A stretch of 64,000 nt of DNA from an uncultured Robinsoniella sp. (GTDB taxonomy: Bacteria > Bacillota > Clostridia > Lachnospirales > Lachnospiraceae): assembly GCA_900540475.1 (NCBI GenBank), contig UQGG01000002.1, positions 240,892 through 304,891 on the forward strand, given 5' to 3'. Numbering within the stretch: position 1 is the stretch's first letter; each line of letters opens with the position of its first letter. Below are positions 7,943-17,397 of this stretch, piece by piece. The notes below the pieces were generated by a model. The model ran no database searches and had not been told where the DNA came from. It was given only the letters and a program-made list of their open reading frames with translations. The position numbers and the translations under genes were made by a program.

Positions 7943-8816
7943 CCTTACTACCCGTTATTCCTTTCTGCACAATCGTCAGTATAATGACTAACACAAGCAC
8001 TACATAAGAGATTGCCGCTGAATATCCATAACTCGGAACATAATTAAACGAAAGGTCGTAAATGTACTGAGAAATCGTTCTGGTTGCATTGCCCGGCCCG
8101 CCTCCGGTCAGATTTACTACCTCATCGAATAGCTGCAGGGTTGTATTTAATGCCATAATGCTGGTCAGAAATACAATCGGTTTCAGCAGCGGCACTGTAA
8201 TTTTGAAAAAGGACTGGAAGAAGTTACACCCATCCATTTTTGCCGCTTCGTATACGGATTTGTCTATATTTTGAAGGGCTGATAAGTAAAAGATCATATA
8301 ATATCCGGTATATCTCCAGATCAGTGCTATGATAATTACCGCTTTTGCCCATCCGGCATCCAGGACAAAGGGGATTGCTTTGTCTACAATGTTTAGTTTT
8401 AACAATACCTGGTTGACAATCCCGTCTACCGCAAATAAATTCTTAAATAAAATCGAATAAGATACCAGAGATGTTACACATGGAAGAAAAATACAGGTCC
8501 TGTAAAAGCCTCTCATTTTCATCTTCGGGTCATTGAGCAGTACGGCGATTACCAGCGCTGCCAGCAGCATAACAGGAAGCTGCACTACTGCATAGAGCAG
8601 CGTATTTCCCATTGTCGTCCAAAAGGTAGCGTCTTTAAACATTCTGATATAATTTGCCAATCCAGCGAAATGCAGTGAAGCCCCCTTACCCGTTTTCAGG
8701 GAAAGGATAAACGCCTGGATCATCGGCACATAGCTGAAAATCAAAACCAGAGCGGCCGCTATCGCTACCATGGACCACCCTGTCAGGCGGTATTTTTTCT
8801 TTCCTTTAGTTTCCAT
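7935..8816 (-). CDS. Carbohydrate ABC transporter permease (MalF type)
   Basis: A 293-residue membrane permease of the CUT1 class, with an N-terminal membrane anchor after a basic METKGKKKYR start and about six membrane segments. The EAA-type loop is visible as YEAAKMDGCNFFQSF near residue 200. It pairs with the MalG-type subunit (overlap 8 bp) and the lipoprotein encoded upstream. Its ribosome binding site AGGAGG is the last part of a dispersed hairpin repeat (8817-8912), which may lower or modulate its expression relative to the binding protein. Confidence 0.93.
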   Translation of the reverse strand: METKGKKKYRLTGWSMVAIAAALVLIFSYVPMIQAFILSLKTGKGASLHFAGLANYIRMFKDATFWTTMGNTLLYAVVQLPVMLLAALVIAVLLNDPKMKMRGFYRTCIFLPCVTSLVSYSILFKNLFAVDGIVNQVLLKLNIVDKAIPFVLDAGWAKAVIIIALIWRYTGYYMIFYLSALQNIDKSVYEAAKMDGCNFFQSFFKITVPLLKPIVFLTSIMALNTTLQLFDEVVNLTGGGPGNATRTISQYIYDLSFNYVPSYGYSAAISYVVLVLVIILTIVQKGITGSKDE

Positions 8817-8912
8817 TCTTATACCTCCTGCATACCGCAGACAAGTCTGCGGTACTGCACCAATAGTAGGTTTGAAACGATATTTGTTTCAATCTTTTTT
8901 CTCCTTGTACTT
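8817..8912 (-). repeat. Dispersed double-hairpin repeat ending in a ribosome binding site (single unit)
   Basis: In minus-strand order: a GTTTGAAAC-like hairpin (here GAAACAAATATCGTTTCAAAC), a linker CTACTATTGGTG, a perfect TACCGCAGAC/GTCTGCGGTA stem, then GCAGGAGGTATAAGA directly before the permease ATG. The same architecture occurs three times in tandem at 37124-37350, before another transporter gene. It fills the gap between the binding-protein and permease genes. Confidence 0.85.
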
Positions 8913-8921
8913 CGTCAGAAC

Positions 8922-10289
8922 TTACTGTATCGACTGATTAAACTGCTCTGCTGCATTTTTCAGGCAGTCATCCAGATTGCCTCCCGCCAGATATTCCGGC
9001 GTAACAGCTAAGAGTGCAGCCTGCGCTTCTGCTGAGAAGGCTCCTGTATCAACAGCCGGGATGTCTTTTAACCAGGATGCCAGATCTGCATTTAATTTTT
9101 GTCCGCTGTAGAATTCAGATGGTTCTGAATAAGCTTCTACACTTTCAGCGGGAAGATAAGTTCCCATGATGTTGCTGGATTTTAACAGTGTATTATATAA
9201 TTCCGTACTTCCTGCAAATGTCTTAGCCAGGAAATCTGCTGCTTTTTCTGCATTTTTAGCATTTTTCAGTACATACCAGCTGGAGCCGCCCTGGTTGGAT
9301 TTATTAGTTGCACCTTCAGCACTTAATTTCGGAACCGGTGCTACTGCCCATTTACCACTCTGGTCTTCCGCTGCCATGATGGTAGATGAAATCCAGGAAC
9401 CACGGAGTACACAAGCTACATCTCCGCCGTTAATTGCTCCTGCAAATTCAGTCCAGTCACTGACTACCTTACAGTAATCGGATTCATTCAATGTCTTGAA
9501 AATCTCAAAGCTTTCTTTTAATGCGGCATTATCCGTAAAATCAGCATTTCCATCCGCATCGGTAAACCACTTCCCTGCAGACTGCATCATGATCTGAAAT
9601 TCTGCGATGTCGTTTGGATTATATGTCTGCAGCATATGACCTTTTTCTTTTAACTTTTCGCCCATAGCCAGATATTCATCCCAGGTCAGGTCCTGCATAT
9701 CTTCCTGTGTATACCCTGCTTCTTCTATATAATCCGTGCGGTAAAAGAGTCCGGCTACACCAGTGTCAAACGGAACTCCATATCCCACACCATCATAGGA
9801 AACTGCTGCTTTTTTATAACTGGCAAAATCATCATAATTGATTACATCATCCATAGGCAGAAATGCATCCGGATAAGACATGAGATATCCCTGAGCTGCA
9901 AGGTCGCTGATGATCACAATATCCGGAAGATCATCTGTTACGCCGGATGCTAAGACGGTATGTATCTTCTGGAGACAGTCAGCCTTTGACATTTCTACGA
10001 AATTAATTTTTGCCCCGTCATAAAGCTTGTCTGCTTCCTCCAGTGCCTTGCCGTTAAATGCCTTGTCCCATGCCCAAACCGTAAGCTCCGCCTCTTCGCC
10101 GGATCCTGCATCTTCTGCTTTTCCTTCATCTGCATTTCCGTCTGTTTCTTTTGCGTCAGTTGCTGTCTGGCTTGATTCCGTACCCTTATCTGCGGTAGTT
10201 TCTGCTGATTTATCAGAACTGCCACAGCCAGCGATCATAGATGCCGTTAAAGTTACTGCTAATAATGTTGCTGCTAAACGTTTTTTCAT
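8922..10289 (-). CDS. Sugar-binding lipoprotein of an ABC transporter
   Basis: A 455-residue extracytoplasmic solute-binding protein (MalE/CUT1 family). The N-terminus is a lipoprotein signal with lipobox MIAGC at about residues 18-22, followed by a Ser/Thr/Asp/Glu-rich flexible linker (to about residue 67) and the two-lobed binding domain starting at AELTVWAWDK. It is the first gene of the operon and has a strong AAAGGAGG site. With the two permeases and GH42 downstream the most likely ligand is a galacto-oligosaccharide. The hairpins after its stop codon (8817-8912) could stabilise its message so that the binding protein is made in excess, as is usual for such systems. Confidence 0.93.
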   Translation of the reverse strand: MKKRLAATLLAVTLTASMIAGCGSSDKSAETTADKGTESSQTATDAKETDGNADEGKAEDAGSGEEAELTVWAWDKAFNGKALEEADKLYDGAKINFVEMSKADCLQKIHTVLASGVTDDLPDIVIISDLAAQGYLMSYPDAFLPMDDVINYDDFASYKKAAVSYDGVGYGVPFDTGVAGLFYRTDYIEEAGYTQEDMQDLTWDEYLAMGEKLKEKGHMLQTYNPNDIAEFQIMMQSAGKWFTDADGNADFTDNAALKESFEIFKTLNESDYCKVVSDWTEFAGAINGGDVACVLRGSWISSTIMAAEDQSGKWAVAPVPKLSAEGATNKSNQGGSSWYVLKNAKNAEKAADFLAKTFAGSTELYNTLLKSSNIMGTYLPAESVEAYSEPSEFYSGQKLNADLASWLKDIPAVDTGAFSAEAQAALLAVTPEYLAGGNLDDCLKNAAEQFNQSIQ

Positions 10290-10324
10290 TTTAAATTCCT
10301 CCTTTAAATAAATGTCTCTAATGT

Positions 10325-10395
10325 TCTATTAAAGATTTTATATTTATTTATAAATTCTTTAATAGAATAGTAGTACTATTCTTCTTAAAAGTCAA
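10325..10395 (-). promoter_or_regulatory. Promoter of the galactoside importer operon with a downstream inverted repeat
   Basis: Minus strand: -35 TTGACT at 10395-10390, 17-bp spacer, -10 TACTAT at 10372-10367. Directly after it lies a perfect 11-bp inverted repeat, TCTATTAAAGA / TCTTTAATAGA (10325-10335 and 10356-10366), covering the predicted start site and early leader. It could be an operator or a 5' mRNA hairpin. The rest of 10396-10584 is AT-rich with no recognisable feature. Confidence 0.75.
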
Positions 10396-10584
10396 TAACA
10401 TTTTTAGTTTTTTTGCCATCATTTATACATTTTAGTTTATTTGCACTATATAGAGCCTTTTATTTTAGATATTATTCACAGTTAAATCCGATTCTCTCCT
10501 CTATTTAACTTTATAAATTTTATATAAATATTTACATCATCTTTACAAATTAGCATAAATAAATTTATACTTCTAATATTGAAA

Positions 10585-10624
10585 GCAAAAAAATACAGAT
10601 ATGCCCCAATGAGCTATCTGTATT
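10585..10624 (-). terminator. Terminator after the amidase gene
   Basis: Inverted repeat AATACAGATA / TATCTGTATT (10592-10601 and 10615-10624) followed on the minus strand by a T-rich tract; 31 bp after the amidase stop codon. It closes the operon that begins at 16842. Confidence 0.8.
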
Positions 10625-10655
10625 CTTCCCTATAATAGATTTATTGAAACAATTT

Positions 10656-11489
10656 TTATCGCTCTGAAAGCTGATAGACATCACTTCTTCTGTTCTCCAG
10701 CGTAAATACCTGGCTGCGCACAGACTGGAGGTACTCCAGATCAATCTCCGCCGTTATTACCCCAGTTTTGTCTGAAGCCATAGCAACTACATTTCCCCAG
10801 GGATCAATGATCATCGTTTTCCCATACGCCTGATAACTGGGCTTTATTCCAATCTGCCCCGGCGCAATCACATAACATCCATTTTCAATTGCCCTGGCTC
10901 TTAAAAGCACTTCCCAATGATCCTTACCGGTATTAACCGTAAAATTAGCAGGGATTATCAGGATCTGTGCCCCCTTAAGCGCCATTATCCGAAACAATTC
11001 ACAGAATCTCATATCATAACAGACAGATAGCCCCAGATGCCCCACCTCTCCCGTATCAACCGTCACGATTTGATTCCCGGGACAGTTTACATCCGATTCC
11101 CGAACAACAGGTCCTTCCGCTATGGTTACGTCAAATGGATGGAGTTTCCGGTATTTTGCCGCCAGCTCTCCCGCGGGATTTATGATCATCGTAGTGTTAT
11201 AGGGGCGCCTGTCATTTGCATCTTCATTTTTTTCATAAATACTCCCGCAGTGCAGCCACACCCGGTACTTTTTCGCCTGTTCTGCAAATACTTTAAAAGT
11301 ATGCCCCTCCGGTATGCACTCTGCAAATTTTTCATATTCCGGTCCGATATAATTGACGGTCTCCGGCATAGCAATCAACCGGGCGCCCCGCTCTGCTGCT
11401 TCTCTGATCAGTTCAACGGCGTTGTGAAGGTTTTCTTCTGCGTTGCTTTTTGTGTCTAATTGGATTGCTGCTGCTGTGAAAATATTCAT
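10656..11489 (-). CDS. Carbon-nitrogen hydrolase (nitrilase superfamily, omega-amidase-like)
   Basis: A 277-residue cytoplasmic amidase. The Glu-Lys-Cys catalytic triad of the nitrilase fold is visible: Glu43 in AMPETVNY, Lys115 in YRKLHPFD and Cys157 in SVCYDMRF. Length and the CYDMRFCELFR motif fit the Nit2/omega-amidase branch that hydrolyses alpha-ketoglutaramate-type dicarboxylic monoamides, though related deaminated-glutathione amidases look similar, so the substrate is not settled. It is the last gene of an apparent operon, 41 bp after the LuxR-type regulator gene, and is followed by a terminator. The link with an ABC-2 exporter operon is unexpected. Confidence 0.88.
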   Translation of the reverse strand: MNIFTAAAIQLDTKSNAEENLHNAVELIREAAERGARLIAMPETVNYIGPEYEKFAECIPEGHTFKVFAEQAKKYRVWLHCGSIYEKNEDANDRRPYNTTMIINPAGELAAKYRKLHPFDVTIAEGPVVRESDVNCPGNQIVTVDTGEVGHLGLSVCYDMRFCELFRIMALKGAQILIIPANFTVNTGKDHWEVLLRARAIENGCYVIAPGQIGIKPSYQAYGKTMIIDPWGNVVAMASDKTGVITAEIDLEYLQSVRSQVFTLENRRSDVYQLSER

Positions 11490-11530
11490 GTGTGTACCTC
11501 CGATTTCACTCTTCGTTCTAATTTCTTAAT

Positions 11531-14113
11531 TTAATTCAAAATCCCCATCTCTTTCCCCTTATTCACAGCCGCCAACCTGCTGTTCACCTGCATCTTAGAG
11601 TAAATATTAATCACATGGGTCTTCACCGTTGCCAGGGATATGCAAAGTTCTTCCCCGATCTGCTTATTGCTTTTTCCCGTGCTGAGCTCTCTCAGCACTT
11701 CCAGTTCCCGTTCTGAAAGAAGCTGCTCTTTATGATCGCTGCTGCTTTCATCCGGCAGCATCAATTCCTGGAGGAATTCCTGCTCCTTCTCCACCAGCTT
11801 TTCTTTTAATTCCAAGCGATAACGTTTTGTCATCTCCTGCATCAAGTCACGTTCGAAGAAAAAGGGCTGCCGCAATCCGCTGTCTGCGGCATAAGTGATC
11901 ACTTCAAACAGCATATTTTTTAATTCCCGCTGACTCTCCCCGCTCTGTTCCTCCTCCGCTCTTCTCAATATTCTCATTTTCAGCAGATCAGCTTCAATGA
12001 TTCTGGTCTTATTACGATTCTTCCTTGCAAATTTTAATATCTCATTAATTGTTTCCATTGCGGTGTCTATATCGCCTCTGTCAGCGCACAGTTTTGCATA
12101 AATCAGCTTAGTATCCACTTTATTTCCCCGTTCTGCACCACGGCTGTAATCATACAAAAATCGTTCTTCACATTCCAAATCCTGATGGTTCCAAATCACA
12201 TATTTAATCAGTGCCGACCCGACCAGGCAATTGTCCGGCAGACAGCTTCTTAAGAATGCTTTTACTTTTATACTGCTTTTTGCATAATCCTCTGTCAGAC
12301 ATTCATACTCCACCACATTGTATTGAAAGCTCAGATCCATCATAAGTGCTTCCTTGGAAGTCACCTGTTCTGCCTGGTCTATCGCAGCCTTAGCCTCTTT
12401 TAGCTGCATTTTTTTCAGGTAGACGCCGATCAGCCCTACATAATAGGGCAGTTTTAACATTTTATAGTCTTTGAGTAACGGACTGCAGTTCTCATAAAGT
12501 TCCATGCATTTGTCCAGTTCCCCAAGTTCTTCATAGATCTGGGTACGTACAAACGTCACGAAAAATCCCAGATAATGATTCCCCGTCTTTTTCCAGATGC
12601 TGTCCGCCTTCTCCAGGTACTCAAATGCTGTCTGTATATTCCATTTGTAATATTGTAAAAATGTTTCCTTTACCAAAAGGAACGCCTTGGTAGTGTCATT
12701 AATTGGAAAACTATCTATCTCTTCCATGGTTAACAGACGGATATCCGAGTAGGCAAAGGTCTCATTTACAAATAAATCCGCACACTGGATCGCTTTTCCC
12801 AGATCTTCGCGGCTGTTTTCCCGGTTCAGAGTTTCATACACTTTTTTACAAATTTCAAATTCAAAATTCGCATAGTGATAAAAGAAATACTGAATGGCAA
12901 AATCCGTATTTTTATAAATTTCCTCAATTGGAACTTTACAGAAGTAGGAAAAGAAAATGGAATTTTGCGGAATCTGTGACAGTATATTCATTGCATCTTC
13001 ATAGGCTTCTATGAGAAAAAGCTGATTCAGGCATTCTTCAAAATCTCCTGCTTCGTAAAGGATTTTTGATGCGTGCTTATGCAGTTTCCGCTGAAGTCCA
13101 ATTTCCTCTCTGGCGAGATGCTTTCTTAAGTATTCCAGCAGAATTCCATGATAGCGGTACATGCCTTCCTTTTCATCTACGCATATGACAAATAAATTTC
13201 GGTCTATAATACTGTCAAATGCCTCTGCCACATCTCTCCCAATCAAATCCATGCACATCTCTTTATTAAAATACTGAAATACAGAGGAATAAAGTAAGCA
13301 TCTCTGTTCCTGCTCCGTCAATATTTCAAAGATCTCTCTGGAAATGTATTCGTCCGTAAACCGATTCTGAACATCAATCCGCAGTATCTCTTCCTCCGGC
13401 TTTCCTTTCAGGGAAAGGGATAAAAGCTGAAGCCCGCCAATCCAACCTTCAGCGATATGGCACATATATTCCAATACACTATCCGTATAAGTCAATCCCA
13501 ATGTATTTGTTAAAAAATCCATGCTGTCCCGGTATCCGCATTTTAACTGTTCTTCATCAATGACCAGAAGCTCACCTTCCATTCCAAGGACTCCCAGATA
13601 GACTTTGGGCTGTTCTCTGGTTACCAGCAGAATTTGCAGATTCTCCGGAATATTTTTAAACAGCAGATCGATTGTCTGAATCAGTTCCGGTTCCTGTATC
13701 ACCTGGAAATCATCCAGCACCAGCCAGCAGTCTTCTGCAAAATTTATTTCACTAAATAAAACCGGCAAAAAATGCTCCATGTTTTCCAACTGCATATTTT
13801 CGTCAAAGAGGTGTACTATTTCCTCACCCTTTTCACCCAGCTGTTCTCTCACTGCTTCCAGAAAATAGCGCCAGAAGACAAAGACATGGTTACTGCTTTC
13901 ATCCAGGGTAATCCACCGCACCATTTTTAAACCTCTATCCGATATATAGGAGCTGAGCAGTGTTGTCTTACCGCTTCCCGCCTCCCCCTGAATGAGGATT
14001 ACTTTATAATCTGCTGCCTTGTCTAAAAGCTGGTATAATTCACGCCTAACCACATAATTTTTCCGCGGTTTCGGTATTTTAAACTTTGATTGTAATATAG
14101 ATGTATGAAACAT
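11531..14113 (-). CDS. MalT/LAL-like ATP-dependent LuxR-family transcriptional regulator
   Basis: An 860-residue regulator. The N-terminus has a STAND-type ATPase module with Walker A GEAGSGKTT (about 43-51) and a Walker B-like CWLVLDDFQ (about 140-150). A long helical, TPR-like sensor region follows (about 330-770). The C-terminus is a LuxR/GerE helix-turn-helix, LSERELEVLRELSTGKSNKQI, about residues 795-855. Proteins of this plan act as ligand-activated transcription activators. It lies 18 bp after the second ABC-2 permease gene and before the amidase, so it probably regulates this operon; its signal is unknown. Starts MFHTSILQSKF, the usual N-terminus of the family. Confidence 0.92.
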   Translation of the reverse strand: MFHTSILQSKFKIPKPRKNYVVRRELYQLLDKAADYKVILIQGEAGSGKTTLLSSYISDRGLKMVRWITLDESSNHVFVFWRYFLEAVREQLGEKGEEIVHLFDENMQLENMEHFLPVLFSEINFAEDCWLVLDDFQVIQEPELIQTIDLLFKNIPENLQILLVTREQPKVYLGVLGMEGELLVIDEEQLKCGYRDSMDFLTNTLGLTYTDSVLEYMCHIAEGWIGGLQLLSLSLKGKPEEEILRIDVQNRFTDEYISREIFEILTEQEQRCLLYSSVFQYFNKEMCMDLIGRDVAEAFDSIIDRNLFVICVDEKEGMYRYHGILLEYLRKHLAREEIGLQRKLHKHASKILYEAGDFEECLNQLFLIEAYEDAMNILSQIPQNSIFFSYFCKVPIEEIYKNTDFAIQYFFYHYANFEFEICKKVYETLNRENSREDLGKAIQCADLFVNETFAYSDIRLLTMEEIDSFPINDTTKAFLLVKETFLQYYKWNIQTAFEYLEKADSIWKKTGNHYLGFFVTFVRTQIYEELGELDKCMELYENCSPLLKDYKMLKLPYYVGLIGVYLKKMQLKEAKAAIDQAEQVTSKEALMMDLSFQYNVVEYECLTEDYAKSSIKVKAFLRSCLPDNCLVGSALIKYVIWNHQDLECEERFLYDYSRGAERGNKVDTKLIYAKLCADRGDIDTAMETINEILKFARKNRNKTRIIEADLLKMRILRRAEEEQSGESQRELKNMLFEVITYAADSGLRQPFFFERDLMQEMTKRYRLELKEKLVEKEQEFLQELMLPDESSSDHKEQLLSERELEVLRELSTGKSNKQIGEELCISLATVKTHVINIYSKMQVNSRLAAVNKGKEMGILN

Positions 14114-14131
14114 AAATAACCTTTCCGGACA

Positions 14132-15139
14132 TTATTTTACAGCGGGCCGGTATTGACTGCAATTTCGTGCAACTGATACTCCTGTCAATACCAATATCAA
14201 AATCAGACAGTAGCCCAGCTGCTGATATTGATGCGTATCCAGGCACCCCTTTTCCATCCCGTTCACGAATGAGATAAAATTCTTCTGGGGCAGCACGTTT
14301 ATCAGGGCATTCATGATTTGATTACTGTGGGCATAAGAATAAAAGGTTCCCCCTAAAATCGATGTGAGAACAATGAGCGGGGACGCAGTCATATTTGCGC
14401 TGTCCATGCTCTTGCAGAAGGTATGCATAAAGATTCCAAATGCAGCCGAAAGCATACACAAAATTCCCAGCAGCACTGCATATTCCCACAGTGCGAAACC
14501 AATATTCAATCCAATGATGCCCGCTGCTGCCACTACTCCCATACTTGGCAGATATAGCATCAGAAAAGCATACAGAAAATGAGCCGTAAGATATTTCACA
14601 AAACTGAGTGGTGAAACAGCAATCCGCTCCACCAGATGTTTCTCCTTATCTTCACCATAATATTCCATGTGAAGAACGCCCTGCATCAGAATAATCATCA
14701 CTAAATACCCAATAATATTTGTTCCCACTCCCCGCATCTGATCGGTAGCAGGAACAAATTCTGACGGATTCTTAAGCGCCTGCAGCAGCACTTTTTGAAA
14801 ATCAGCACTTTTTACAGATTTAATCGCATAACCATTTCCGGTTTGTTTGATAACGGCATCATAGCGGCCGCTTACCAGTTCACTTTCTTTTGGTTCCTTG
14901 GCAACATAGCTGATGTTGTAATAACGTTCAAGCCCGCTGAGGGAAATATGCAGTTTTGTACTGTTCATTTCCATGCCCGCTTCACCGCTTTCAACCACTG
15001 CAAGATTCCCCATCACCTGTATCTTATTGGTGAAATAAATGGCAAATCCCACCATACAGATCGTAAGCACTAACGTCATTATAGCATTTTTTTTATTACA
15101 TAACACCCTTGTCACATCATTTTTTAATATTTGTATCAT
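14132..15139 (-). CDS. ABC-2 type transporter permease (second subunit)
   Basis: A 335-residue integral membrane protein with one N-terminal membrane segment, a large extracytoplasmic domain (about 45-145) and five to six C-terminal segments, the standard ABC-2 permease plan. Its ATG overlaps the stop codon of the first permease gene (ATGA at 15139-15136), so the two are translationally coupled and probably form a heterodimer. The ATPase is encoded at 15904-16842. Substrate unknown; exporters of this class move drugs, lipids or peptides. Confidence 0.88.
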   Translation of the reverse strand: MIQILKNDVTRVLCNKKNAIMTLVLTICMVGFAIYFTNKIQVMGNLAVVESGEAGMEMNSTKLHISLSGLERYYNISYVAKEPKESELVSGRYDAVIKQTGNGYAIKSVKSADFQKVLLQALKNPSEFVPATDQMRGVGTNIIGYLVMIILMQGVLHMEYYGEDKEKHLVERIAVSPLSFVKYLTAHFLYAFLMLYLPSMGVVAAAGIIGLNIGFALWEYAVLLGILCMLSAAFGIFMHTFCKSMDSANMTASPLIVLTSILGGTFYSYAHSNQIMNALINVLPQKNFISFVNGMEKGCLDTHQYQQLGYCLILILVLTGVSVARNCSQYRPAVK

Positions 15140-15879
15140 ACATAATCCTCCTTATGGAAAAAGACACGGCAAAGTCCCACTAAAATAACCGTCCCTGCTG
15201 CCAGTAAAAGTATTGTGGGCAATACCTGCCCAAGTTCCCTGTCATAGATAATGGCAAACAGTGTATTCAGAATCCATTTCACAGGGGACAGCAGACATAT
15301 CTTCCGAACGGTCTCTCCAAATCCATCCAGTGAAAAGAACACCCCGCCCAGCAAGCATAAAATAGTCAGCACCGTACTTAATATCTGGTTTGTGATATTC
15401 TCGCTTTTAAAGATACAGCAGCACATTACTCCCAGCGCTGACGAGAACAATATTGCCACCGTCAGTACCATCAGCACATATCCCGTATACGTTCCCCCGA
15501 TATTGACCCCAAACACAAAATGAAGTATTCCAAAATCAATCAAATACGCGATTTCGGTAAATAAAAATGATGCGGCAATCTTGGAAAGATACAGGCTGGC
15601 ATCCGGCTGGGGCGAAAAGATAATCCGCATATTCCCCGCCTTAATGCGTTCTTCCATAAAGGAATTAGCACCGATCGTTGCCGCATTTAACGCTCCATAG
15701 ATCATCAGGCTGATTCCATAATAATCATAAGAAGTTATTTCACCGCCATAACTTCCTTCCATGAAAAATCCCATCACTCCCACCAGCAGCACCGGAAAAG
15801 CAAAAACATAAAACAGCCACATTGGATTTTTTACCAGATTTAAAAAATCCTGTTTGAAAATATTATAAAATCCCCGCAT
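15136..15879 (-). CDS. ABC-2 type transporter permease (first subunit)
   Basis: A 247-residue membrane protein with six predicted hydrophobic segments and no large outer domain. Start 15879 is preferred over the ATG two codons upstream (15885) because the GAGGG site is spaced 7 nt from it, whereas it touches the upstream ATG. It lies 24 bp after the ATPase gene and is coupled to the second permease. Together with the ATPase it makes a complete export system; no signal or resistance determinant nearby names the substrate. Confidence 0.88.
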   Translation of the reverse strand: MRGFYNIFKQDFLNLVKNPMWLFYVFAFPVLLVGVMGFFMEGSYGGEITSYDYYGISLMIYGALNAATIGANSFMEERIKAGNMRIIFSPQPDASLYLSKIAASFLFTEIAYLIDFGILHFVFGVNIGGTYTGYVLMVLTVAILFSSALGVMCCCIFKSENITNQILSTVLTILCLLGGVFFSLDGFGETVRKICLLSPVKWILNTLFAIIYDRELGQVLPTILLLAAGTVILVGLCRVFFHKEDYV

Positions 15880-15903
15880 ACGCATTCCCTCTTTTCTTTC
15901 TGC

Positions 15904-16842
15904 TTACTCATCCCGCAGGCTTTTTCCCGTAAGGCTTAAAAATACAGTTTCCAAGTTCGCCGTCTGGCACACAACATTTTTGATTTTGATGTTCAGGGAT
16001 AGCGCCAGCGATATAATCTTATCCAGGTTCTCCACATTTTTTAAAGTTGTGATCTCAATAATTCCTTCTTCTGACCGCACCTTCGTAACACCTTCAATGC
16101 GGTAAAATTCATCTGCATTAATTCCTTCCGACTCTACCGTTAAAATGAATTTTCTTTTATCCGAAATGCTTTCCTTTAGTTCCTCTTTGGTCCCCTCTGC
16201 TATAAGAGCTCCGTCATCCATAACAATGATACGCGTGGAGATCTCTTCCACTTCTTCCATATAATGTGTCGTATAGAGCACCGTCATGCCATGGCTGCGC
16301 AGTTCCCGGATGGATTCTAAAATGTGGTTGCGGGACTGGGGATCAATTCCAACGGTGGGCTCATCCATAATTACCAGTTCCGGCTCATGAGCAATGGCAC
16401 ATGCTATATTCAGTCTGCGCTTCATTCCACCGGAAAATGTCTTCACCTTCTGGTCTTTACGCTCCCTTAACCCCACAAATGAAAGTGCCTTGTCTGCCTT
16501 TTCACATAGTTCTTTCCCCTTCAGACCATAAAGAGAAGCAAAAAAACGTACATTCTGCATAGCGGTAAGATCTTCGTACAAAGCCAGATCCTGTGGTACA
16601 ACACCAAGATGGTACTGATACTCTTTCTTTGCATCCCCCATCCGCTTTCCCTTATAATGGATTTCTCCGCCGTCTGCCCCCAGAACTCCCGCCAGGATAT
16701 TGATTGTCGTACTTTTACCGGCTCCATTGGGACCCAGGAAGCAGAGAATCTCTCCCCGCCTAATCTCAAATGTAATATTATTTACCACCTTCTTATCGCC
16801 GTAGCATTTATCCAGATTTATCACTTTCATAAATTGATCCAT
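15904..16842 (-). CDS. ABC-2 exporter ATP-binding protein
   Basis: A 312-residue ABC ATPase. Walker A is LGPNGAGKSTT, the ABC signature FSGGMKRRL, Walker B ELVIMDEPTVGIDP; the C-terminal extension of about 90 residues is typical of the DrrA/CcmA branch. The start at 16842 (MDQFMKV) has AGAGG seven bases upstream; an ATG at 16857 is possible but has a weaker site. First gene of a five-gene operon (ATPase, two permeases, LuxR-type regulator, amidase) with gaps of 24, -4, 18 and 41 bp. A terminator for the preceding gene (16901-16932) separates it from the DUF2000-like gene. Confidence 0.92.
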   Translation of the reverse strand: MDQFMKVINLDKCYGDKKVVNNITFEIRRGEILCFLGPNGAGKSTTINILAGVLGADGGEIHYKGKRMGDAKKEYQYHLGVVPQDLALYEDLTAMQNVRFFASLYGLKGKELCEKADKALSFVGLRERKDQKVKTFSGGMKRRLNIACAIAHEPELVIMDEPTVGIDPQSRNHILESIRELRSHGMTVLYTTHYMEEVEEISTRIIVMDDGALIAEGTKEELKESISDKRKFILTVESEGINADEFYRIEGVTKVRSEEGIIEITTLKNVENLDKIISLALSLNIKIKNVVCQTANLETVFLSLTGKSLRDE

Positions 16843-16900
16843 AGGAATACCTCTCATTCTTTCTTTTTTTTGTTCCTGATATTACTTTAACATTCTGGAC

Positions 16901-16932
16901 AAAAAAAGAAATCAACCGAATGGTTGATTTCT
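16901..16932 (-). terminator. Terminator of the DUF2000-like gene
   Basis: Perfect 11-bp hairpin AGAAATCAACC / GGTTGATTTCT with loop GAAT (16907-16917, 16922-16932), followed on the minus strand by TTTTTTT. Confidence 0.9.
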
Positions 16933-16974
16933 AAGGTTGAGAGTCAGCTTCCTTTTTAAACACGATCTTTCATA

Positions 16975-17397
16975 CTATCTAAGCAGCCCCATACTCCCCG
17001 TAAGTTTGTTTACCTGCTTTTTATTTCCATACATCGCAATACCAAAATACTGCAAGTTTTCTTCATCTGTCCTGCCAATTTTCTGTGTAAAGTCTTCGTA
17101 ATCGTTACAGCTCTGCGCCACATCTGAAAAATCCACGACCGTCAATTGCTGAAATTCTTCCGTATAAAGCCTGCTGCGCAGCTCCTTTATAATCTGAACA
17201 TTTCCCTTCAGAATGGGGACCGGAATTGCTGTAATACCCAGGTGATTGTTCATTGTTCCATCCAATACATCCGGTCCCAGGATTTCCGGATGTTGTTTTC
17301 CAAGCGTTATCCCCAGAACTGCTGCCGTATTTGCAATAATTCCAAGGGGAAGATTTTCATCAATTACCATGACACATTTATCATTCTGACTATCCAT
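16975..17397 (-). CDS. DUF2000-like protein
   Basis: A 140-residue soluble protein. The start VMVIDENLPLGIIANTAAVLGITLG and the later GITAIPVPILKG resemble the DUF2000 family, small proteins related in fold to peptidyl-tRNA hydrolase 2, for which no function is established. No membrane segments or signal peptide. It has its own terminator and stands alone between the pdx operon and the ABC-2 operon, on the same strand. Family assignment is by recollection of motifs, so moderate confidence; function unknown. Confidence 0.7.
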   Translation of the reverse strand: MDSQNDKCVMVIDENLPLGIIANTAAVLGITLGKQHPEILGPDVLDGTMNNHLGITAIPVPILKGNVQIIKELRSRLYTEEFQQLTVVDFSDVAQSCNDYEDFTQKIGRTDEENLQYFGIAMYGNKKQVNKLTGSMGLLR

